From assembly GCF_009727055.1 (NCBI RefSeq), contig NC_052351.1, positions 7,183,037 through 7,247,036 on the forward strand: 64,000 nt of DNA, written 5' to 3'. The translations under genes and the position numbers were made by a program. This document shows positions 56,528-64,000 of this stretch, piece after piece. Numbering within the stretch: position 1 is the first letter of the stretch; each line of letters opens with the position of its first letter. Origin of the DNA: Benincasa hispida (lineage: Eukaryota; Streptophyta; Magnoliopsida; Cucurbitales; Cucurbitaceae). The notes below the pieces were generated by a model. The model made no database searches. It was given only the letters and a program-made list of their open reading frames with translations, and had not been told where the DNA came from.

Positions 56528-58320
56528 TGTAACACATTTGGATGGATGATATAAATTGCTCACAATGATGCGATACTACGTCTAATTATGCGTTAATTAT
56601 GGATGTTCATGTAGTATGCCATGCGTTGTCACAAGTTTCCTTATAATGGAACCAAGTGTAATTCCACCACAAGTTTCTCGGTATGATCCGAGGTCGAACA
56701 CAGGGAATGGTTTAGGTTATTGCGGTACGTTCATGATACATGCGACCAGGTTTTCAATCTTTAAAAGTGTATTTGTACAAGAATATAAATTGCAATAAAA
56801 TAAAGGAAAGCAGTAAAGATGCGATAAAAAACATAAAAAGACAGTAAACCTAAACTAGATGATACAAGATACATACTACATATACAAGATGTTGGGATTA
56901 AGGCTGGTTGTGAAAGTTATGCAAAAACATGGGATGTGGCGACAAGTCTTATGAACAGAATAGAAAGAGAAAGACAAATAATATAAACAACGCAAGTTCT
57001 TAATTGGATTGAAGGTACAAATACTGTTCCGCTCTTCTCTTGGCGTATACCTCTCAGTGATCAGTCGCGCTCCCACATGTCTGTGGTGAAACAGAGACTA
57101 ACGTAATGAACGCAAGGTTGCTTCCATGTCTGGAAGTACTACTCGCTTTAGTTAATGCATTCTCCTGACCTTCTCTCGATAGATCAGAATGACACCTTCA
57201 CTTCTGCTCTCACAGGTGAAGATATCGTCTAGCATGCTTTAGCTAAACGTATTTTATATCTTTAATACAGATTAAGTTCTTAGTGATTCATATTACTTAT
57301 CAGAGGATTAAGAAGATATCATGGAGAAAGTGATTGGTAGGTGAACGAAAATAGAAAAAAAATGGTAAATGGAATTTATCGAAACATTTAATATTTCTAC
57401 TAAGCGTTTGATACATGGTGTGTGAATGAAGAGATAAAGAAAACATGAATTACACAATGAAAGAGAGATAAAACAGATACAAATAGTGCAAATGTCTTGA
57501 CACAGATTTCATGGAGATCTGCTTGCCGAATATGATGGATTTGATGGTGGGAAGAGCTTCCCTCTCAGGCTTGCTCTACCGGTAGCAGGGATCTTTGCAC
57601 AGAGCTTCTGATCGAGTGTTTAGCAGGTTGGATCTGAGATTCACCTCTCGGCCTTATTTCGTCTTATTCTTGGATTTCTTCTCTTAAGCACCCAGCTCAA
57701 CCTTCTCTCTACAATCTAGCAGCACTTAGCCCTGTATCAAGTAGCATATTTTTCTCTGAAATCAATGGGGTATTTATAGGTGCAAATCTTTGACTCTGGC
57801 CTTGTGGTCCTCACTCATGGTTATGGTAATTCCGAAGATGGAGGGATATTATTCCTTCTGTTATGCAATCAGATCATCAATTCTACACAACCGTTAGTTG
57901 TATACGTGTCTCATTCCTCCGCTCTTGCGTTGCTCAGCTGCATTTTTCAATCATAGGTTCGCATGCGATATTTGTTTTTATTATCGCATGCGGTTGAAAC
58001 ACAGCTCTCGGATCGACTGTTGCATTGCGCCGCCATTGCGGTATTCATCTCTTCATTGTTGGTTGATGAGCGCAATGTGATAGAGATGCGTTGATTAGTC
58101 TCTCGTGAGCCTTGAGCGCAAGCGGTGACTTGGTCTCCTGCAAAACAGAGTAAAGTTCGGCTTGTTTTCTATCTTTTTGGTGTTAGTGGGTGTAATTGTA
58201 AACATTTATAATTATTGCAATACTAGGCTAATTTTCATACAATTGACGCATAATTACTAACTTTTGGCCGCAATATCTAGATAAGGTGACATAAATAACT
58301 TGTATTTTTACAAGTTATCA
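56528..58320 (-). mobile_element. Element B 5' LTR
   Basis: 1793 bp on the minus strand, from TGATAACTTGTAAAAATAC at 58320 to GTTACA at 56528. Pairs with 33786-35579 and is followed on the right by the TSD GAATG. Confidence 0.94.
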
Positions 58321-58359
58321 GAATGCTTGAGGACAAGCATTGTTCAAATTTGGGGGTGG
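58321..58359 (+). other. Element C hairpin and polypurine tract
   Basis: After the right copy of the B TSD (GAATG), an 8-bp-stem hairpin AATGCTTG / CAAGCATT (58322-58341), then AAATTTGGGGGTGG (58346-58359) abutting the C 3' LTR. B thus cut C only about 40 bp before its 3' LTR. Confidence 0.88.
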
Positions 58360-59928
58360 TGATAACTTGTAGAAATACAAGTTATTTTTGCTCTTAAGTT
58401 GGAACAACTAAGGTTTTTAATGATAAATTCTCCTCATTTTTAGAAGAAACACATGGATTTATTCAAACATAAGCAAACTCATGCAAAAGAAGTTTTATTA
58501 CTAAATATCACGGCACTAACGCATTGTATTGTAGGATCTTTACAAAATGCTAACGCATAATCAAGAAGGTGCCACAGGGAAATGCATCGGAGGGAGTTTA
58601 ACATAGAGAAGATTCATTGATCCATGCTGAATGTGTCACATCACCATTTGCAAGTATGGGCACCTGCAACAAGCGGCGTCTGAAAAGCTCCCGAGAGTCA
58701 GACGGCTGACCAGGGCATGGACTTTAATGTTGACAAGGGTATGGACTTTAATGCTGCCCATTCACCAAGTGGACATGACCAACGCCTATAAATAGATGAA
58801 GTCCCTACAGAGTTCGTAGGGAGGAAATTATCCAGTTCAGAAATTATCAAGATCCTTACTCTCTGTAATTAGTGTAGTCGTAGTTTAAGCTGTGCTGTGG
58901 TACCAGGACAATTGGAAGGGTTGAGAACCACCACCACCGCCGGTCAGGGAGCGAAGAAAGCCAAGCTTGAGAAAGACAATTCGTCCTTTTCCTATACAAG
59001 TGATTGTACACAACAGAATTGAGCCAAAGAGATACAAGAGATTGTACTCTGCGGCTTGACTCAGTTCATTTCATCTCATTTATCACTTTTGTTTCATTTG
59101 ATTGAATATTGTTTTTGTAAAGGCAATTTGCTTCTTTATAAAATTCATATATTTGATCCATCACATTTTTTGCCATTGTTTATTTCTTGTTCATGTTGAA
59201 TGCATTTATACTTTATGCAAAATCTCATTTCGAACGCTTAAGCCGACTTGATCAATTGGTAAAAGCATCTTTAACTTAGATTATTCGAGAGAATAACTAA
59301 GCTGCATCAAGTAGAATGCCTAATACAGCTAGAGATAGACTTACTGGTGTCTATTGCATTCTGTGGTAGACGCATGCATCTTAGAGATAGGTTTTGCTTG
59401 TTATTCGTATTGAGAAGTGTTGAATAAAGTCTAACGCATAAACAAAAGATAAGCAAATCATCCCATCTCATCCACATTACATTCTTGTTTGTGTACATTC
59501 ATCTTAGACCGACGCATCCACTCACATTAAACTCTATTTTCGTATGATCCATCACTCACGACTCAACTATTTTGTATCATCTTGCACAGGCACAACACTT
59601 AGTGTAAATAACACATTTCTCTTCATATATTTAGGAAAACCCCTACAATAGATACAACGCAAGGTCTGCGTTTGTTTAACTGAATCCCTGAGTTCGACCC
59701 TGGACTTGCCAAGAGCCTAAATTAGATTTTATATTTGGGTCTGGTTTAGGAAAACTTGAACATCATTAGAAGAAGTGTTGTGCGGTCTGTTGCATCTATC
59801 TAACGCACTAACGCGTTACAAATACTTAAACGCATCAAAGCATCAACGCATCACTTATACTTATAACTTATTCTTCCAATTTATTTTATACAATACACTG
59901 CTAGAGCGAATCACGATAGCAACGAACA
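58360..59928 (+). mobile_element. Element C 3' LTR
   Basis: 1569 bp, TGATAACTTGTAGAAATAC to GCAACGAACA, matching the 5' LTR at 22569-24160. TATA box GCCTATAAATAGATG near 58785-58799. The pair, 34 kb apart, proves that everything between them except C itself was inserted later. Confidence 0.93.
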
Positions 59929-59933
59929 ACCTA
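59929..59933. repeat. TSD of element C, right copy (ACCTA)
   Basis: ACCTA against GCCTA at 22564-22568, one mismatch. The following TAAATAG completes the TATA box of D. Confidence 0.7.
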
Positions 59934-61325
59934 TAAATAGCTTCTGCAATTCCATTGAAAGATATACGAGAATACAGGAATACTTGAGACTTGATACTTG
60001 AGTATTGGAATACATAGAAACGTGTATACTGATCTGAGGGAGAGACTGGTCTGAAGCGATTTCCAGAGAAGATCTAGGAAGAATAAAGAGACAAAGCCCA
60101 GAGATAAGTCTCCAGGCAAGGAATCCTTTCAATCCTCGCCGTCGAAGTTCTGTATGAAGATCACTTCTACTAGAAGAGCAAGCCTGAGAGGGAAGCTCTC
60201 CTCTTCATCCATTCCACACGCCGGCAAGCAAAACCTCCGTCCAGATTTGTGTCAAGACGTTGACACTCTTATGTATTTGTTTCTATCTCTTTTTCATCAC
60301 TTGTACTCATTTTCTTTACTCTATCATTCACACCATGTATCAGACGCTTAATCTTAGTATTAATTGTTATGATCATTTCCATTATCATCCCTCTGTCTAT
60401 TTCCGTTCATCCATGATTCACTTTCTCCATGATGTTTTCTTAATTCCTTGGGTAATTAGTAAGAATTAAGTAAGTAAATTAAATTGTGTTAAGGAAATAA
60501 TTGTGTTTGGCTAAAGCATGTTAGATGGCATCTTCACCTATGAGAGCAGAAATGAAGATGTTATTCCGCCTATCGAGAGAAGGTTGGAAAAATGCGTTAA
60601 CTAAAGCGAGAAGTACTTCCAGAGATGAAAGCAACCTTGCGTTCATCACGTTCATCCCTATTTCACCATAGAGATATGGGAATGCAACCGATCACTGAGA
60701 GGTGTACGCCAAGGGAAAGCAGAACCTTAGTTATATCTTTAATGCAATTAACAAACTTGCGATGTTTTTACTATTTATTTTTCCTATTTCTGATTCATCC
60801 ATAAAGACTTGTCATCGCATACCACGATCCTTTGTATAAACTTCACAGTCAGTCTCGAACTCAGTATCATGTATCATGTACCTTGTATCTTGTATCACAT
60901 TAGTTTAGGATTTACCTTTTAATGCACTTTTATTTTATCAACGCAATTTATGTTTATCGCAATTTAAATTCACGTACAAACCAAATCTTTTATTAATTGT
61001 AAAACCGGTTGCATGTATCACAAAAGTAACACATTAATGAAAACAATCCCTGTGTTCGACCTTGGATTATTCTGAAAAACTTGCATTGGAATTATACTTG
61101 GTTTCAGCGCAAGGAAACTTGTGACATGCATTACTCTATAGCATACTACAAGCATATAGTCAACAATGCATATTTAGAAGTAGTATCACATAAAATGTGC
61201 ATGAGCAATAACACAACATAACATTCCATCTTTGTCACCAAGTTTATGTTTTTAACGCATATACTTGTTCATTCATTCATATTCATGTTTGTTCATATGC
61301 TGTAAGATATAAAAATAGCGTTACA
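59934..61325 (+). mobile_element. Element D: solo LTR, right part
   Basis: Resumes at TAAATAGCTTCTGC and aligns with the A/B LTRs (AAGCCTGAGAGGGAAGCTCT, GTGTCAAGACGTTGACACTC, ATCACTGAGAGGTGTACGCC, TGTGTTCGACCT). It ends ATAGCGTTACA, the same end as A, and is followed by ATGTT (61326-61330), the TSD matching 22009-22013. No internal region of D exists, so it is a solo LTR. Confidence 0.85.
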
Positions 61326-62335
61326 ATGTTACCCAAAGAGAGGGTATTTGCTTGATTTCTGATAGACATAAGGGCATTTTTGCTGCAATTAATAATGAAG
61401 AAATTGGTTAAAGTGAACCTAGAGTGTACTATCGATATTGTCTTCGCCATGTTGCCAGTAATTTCAATACGAAATACAAATCAAAGCAACTAAAAAATTT
61501 GGTGTTTAAGTCAGGAAATCAACACCAAAGGCGCAAGTTCATTCAGTTCATGAAATAATTGAAACAATTGCACTCTGAATGTCTTGAATATTTTTCAGAC
61601 ATTGACTTGGAAAAATAGACTCAGTCACACGACAATGGGTACCGTTATAGGTGGATGACAAGCAATGCAGCTGAATGCATGAATGGTGTTTTCAAAGGTG
61701 CTATAATGTTACCAATTACTTATTTGGTTAGGCTAACATTCAATCGCACAATACTGTATTTTAAACGTCGGAGACAAAAAATCAGTGAAGCACTGATTGT
61801 GGGGACATGTATACAGAATATGCCCTAAAAAAACTTAAGAGGTGGGAAAAACGGGCATTTGCACCTACAGCGACATCTATTGACAGGGAAAGTCAAACTT
61901 TTGAAGTACAAACTGGCATAAGTATGATTTCTCCCTATAAAGGACAACACACCCAAGTTTTGAACTTGAAAGAAGGAACATGTTCTTGCAATAAGTGACA
62001 GCCATTCAAAATTTCATGCTCTCGTGTAATTGCAGTTTGTAATTACATGCGTATGACATACATACCACTTATTGATGAATGCTACAAATTGTCCAATTTC
62101 AAGCATTGTTATGAAGGTCGCTTCCATCCAATTCAACACCCAGATTATTGGCCAGAACTGTCATTTATAGAAGTTCATCCAAATGCGGACTTACTAAGAG
62201 AACAAGGTCGACCAAAAAGTATGTGCATTCATAATGAAATAGATTGGAGAGAGGCAAGCCAAAAAATGCGATGTACAATTTGCAAGAGAGAATGACATAA
62301 TAGGCGCACTTGTCCATAACATACATTAGGTGTTT
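61326..62335 (+). pseudogene. MULE transposase, second copy, 3' half
   Basis: Continues the frame broken at 20528: GTTACCCAAAGAGAG gives VTQRE, then GICLISDRHKGIFAAINNE, RVYYRYCLRHVASNFNTKY and RWMTSNAAECMNGVFKGA of the DDE-domain C-terminal part. The SWIM finger near 61978-62030 reads CSCNK, stop, QPFKISCSR: an in-frame TGA replaces a Trp codon and the zinc-binding His is Arg. A last zinc knuckle RCTICKRE, stop, HNRRTC (62267-62312) has lost its Gly to TGA. At least eight stops or shifts overall. With 19580-20528 it forms one transposase split by 40.8 kb of insertions. Confidence 0.87.
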
Positions 62336-62640
62336 CATCTTCGGATCATTAAGTGTATTTTTTTTTACTTGTATTTTTTTTATGTAATTGTATATTTTAT
62401 GTACTTATATTTTTCATGTAATCGTATCTTATATGTACTTATACTTTTTATGTAACTGTTTCATTTTATGTAATTGTATATTTTATGTACTTGTATTTTT
62501 TATGTAATGAATTTATTTTATGTAATTATATCTTTTTATGTATCTTTTATGTCATGGATTTTATTATGCAATGTAATTTGAACTTCTTAGGTAATGGAGC
62601 TTGGTTCTTTTAAGTACAATTATACCAACAAAATACGCAC
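62336..62640. repeat. Degenerate 'TTTTATGTAATTGTAT' tandem repeat
   Basis: About ten imperfect units of TTTTTATGTAATTGTA and TTTATGTACTTGTA between 62370 and 62560, between the transposase and the plant-mobile-domain pseudogene. No coding content. Confidence 0.75.
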
Positions 62641-62749
62641 GGTTCACAATCAGTATGGGATAGTTCTTCCACTGTAGTGTTGAGTTGTCAGAGAAGGGAG
62701 GCAACTACATAGTATACTATCCCATTTGATCACTGCATTATTCCCTATG

Positions 62750-64000
62750 TTCAGCAGGCAAGTTTTCTTGGGGTTGCACAAATTGGTTTTATCTAGCTTG
62801 ATTGACACCTTATTACTGCTCTAGTTGAGCATTGGAGACCAGAAACCCACCATTTTCACCTGCCTAGTGGGGAATGTACGATTACGCTGCAGAATGTTGC
62901 CATACAATTTGGGTTACGAGTGGATGGGTAACCATTAACAGGTTCACCACAGTATGACTAGAATAACGTTTGTGAAGAGCTCTTAGGCATTCTACCAGAG
63001 GATCTGAAAGGATCAAGATTGAGTATCCCCTGGTTGGCGTCCCAATTTCCAGAATTACCTCCCGATGTCAACAACATCAGCGTACGAAGGTATGCACGAG
63101 CATACATTATGCAGCTTATTGGAGGATTTTTGTTTGCTGACAAGTCAAATACTTTAGTACATCTCATGTTCCTCCCACTATTGTCTGATTTCAAGTATGC
63201 TGGTACGTACTCGTGGGGTGGTGCATGTCTTGCATGGTTGTATAGAGAACTTTGTTGGGCTTTCAATGCACAAGCGTTGGAAACAATGGGGCCACTGATA
63301 CTACTACAAGTATGGGCTTATGATAGATTTTCAAATATAACACCACAAGTCCAGCTACATGCCCCAGATCATCGTCCACTTAGTGCCAGATATTATTTCA
63401 TTTATATATTTATTTCGTTACCATTTTATGTAAGAATATAAATTAATTGTATTTTTTATAATTTTAGATGGAATGGTGTATTAGTTGCCTCTAAACAGTC
63501 CGCAAATATGTTGCTCGTGTACAGAAAAATATTTGATATGCTGATGCATAATCAAGTAGCAAATGTATATATAAATGAATATTTATAACATTTTAGATGT
63601 ATACTTATTATTTTTTTTTATCAGATTATTTATACGCTACACACACAATAGATTTGGTCATCCTTACCTGATTATTGTCGTGATGGTGAAGACATTTGGT
63701 TGACCGTTAGCCCTCTTATATGCTTCCGTATAGTAGAGTGACATCATCCAGATCGTGTGTTGAGACAGTTCGGTCTGCGACAAATGATACCTTCGTTGAC
63801 CTATACACTCCCAGCATTACACCAGATCGATTTGAGAGGTAAGCATGACCAAGACTGGCGTCGAATCCATGTGGAATATTTATCCTACTGGCATGGACGA
63901 CATGATCGTTGTGCATGGGAAGAATTAACAAATGGGGCAACTATATCAGACGACTATTTTTCTTGGTACAATTCAATCACGAGGCGATTTATCACGCCTG
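62750..64000 (+). pseudogene. Plant mobile domain (MAIN-like / PP7-long-form-like) protein, runs off the window
   Basis: Exon-like frame 62750-63390: [87 protein letters not shown]. After an intron (about 63391-63468) comes WNGVLVASKQSANMLLVYRK. A second GT-AG intron is at 63556-63624, then SLPDYCRDGEDIWLTVSPL, HHPDRVLRQFGLRQMIPS and WRRIHVEYLSYWHGRHD to the edge. This is the plant mobile domain (PF10536), a nuclear protein domain shared by transposons and the Arabidopsis MAIN/MAIL proteins. In-frame stops near 62797, 62806, 62929 and 63738 show decay; four open only after suppression, so it is called a pseudogene. It may be a passenger of the second MULE. Confidence 0.82.

Noticed and set aside
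1..64000. tRNA or rRNA genes, CRISPR arrays, telomeric repeats
   Set aside because: No cloverleaf-forming sequence with both boxes and acceptor stem, no rRNA blocks, no regularly spaced direct repeats with unique spacers and no TTTAGGG arrays were seen.

Overview
The window is plant nuclear DNA: GT-AG introns, an acidic plant-type PP28/PDAP1 gene, MULE transposases with SWIM zinc fingers, DUF1985 and plant-mobile-domain remnants, and Athila-type Ty3/gypsy elements primed by a tRNA-Asp-like site. The style of the repeats (MULEs full of TATCAGTGATA motifs, SIRE-like LTR) suggests a cucurbit, but that rests on memory and is unverified. Only one gene looks like an intact host gene: a 166-aa PDAP1-like (28 kDa heat- and acid-stable phosphoprotein) gene with eight exons on the minus strand, 5864..8462. 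Nearly everything else is transposon-derived.

Layout. 1-4430: a minus-strand Ty3/gypsy element entering from the left edge (gag, a CCHC ORF, a Met-type primer site, a probable long LTR). The LTR carries a sequencing-library artefact, two Tn5/Nextera junction adapters separating three copies of one 70-bp segment. 4431-8839: intergenic DNA and the PDAP1-like gene. 8840-9420: a foldback element. 11270-17250: a decayed MULE with a plus-strand transposase and a minus-strand DUF1985-type protein. 18209-18532: a MITE. 18600-62340 and on to the right edge: a second MULE, followed by a plant-mobile-domain pseudogene running out of the window.

The second MULE transposase is split by a nest of about 40.8 kb that can be resolved from target-site duplications (TSDs). 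Element F is a solo LTR, 20529..22007, TSD TATGT. Element D is a solo LTR, 22014..61325, TSD ATGTT. Element C is a full-length Athila-like plus-strand element inside D, 22569..59928, TSD GCCTA/ACCTA. Element B is a minus-strand relative inside C, 33786..58320, TSD GAATG. Element A is a plus-strand copy inside the gag of B, 45791..56195, TSD ATCGG. Once these are removed the transposase frame reads on from REYV to TQREG.

An assembly fault sits inside B. A 25-N gap (39528..39552) is followed by about 5.8 kb of error-rich sequence (39553..~45333) that is the reverse complement of the adjacent clean sequence 45334..~49967, plus about 0.8 kb of B gag in the wrong orientation. It occupies the place where the pol gene of B should be. 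All retroelement genes carry stops or frameshifts. The most interesting biology is in the non-coding 3' part of A, B and C: a twice-repeated ~48-nt module with apparent base-pair conservation, a hairpin just before the polypurine tract, and (B and C) a TATA box placed in front of an accessory ORF.
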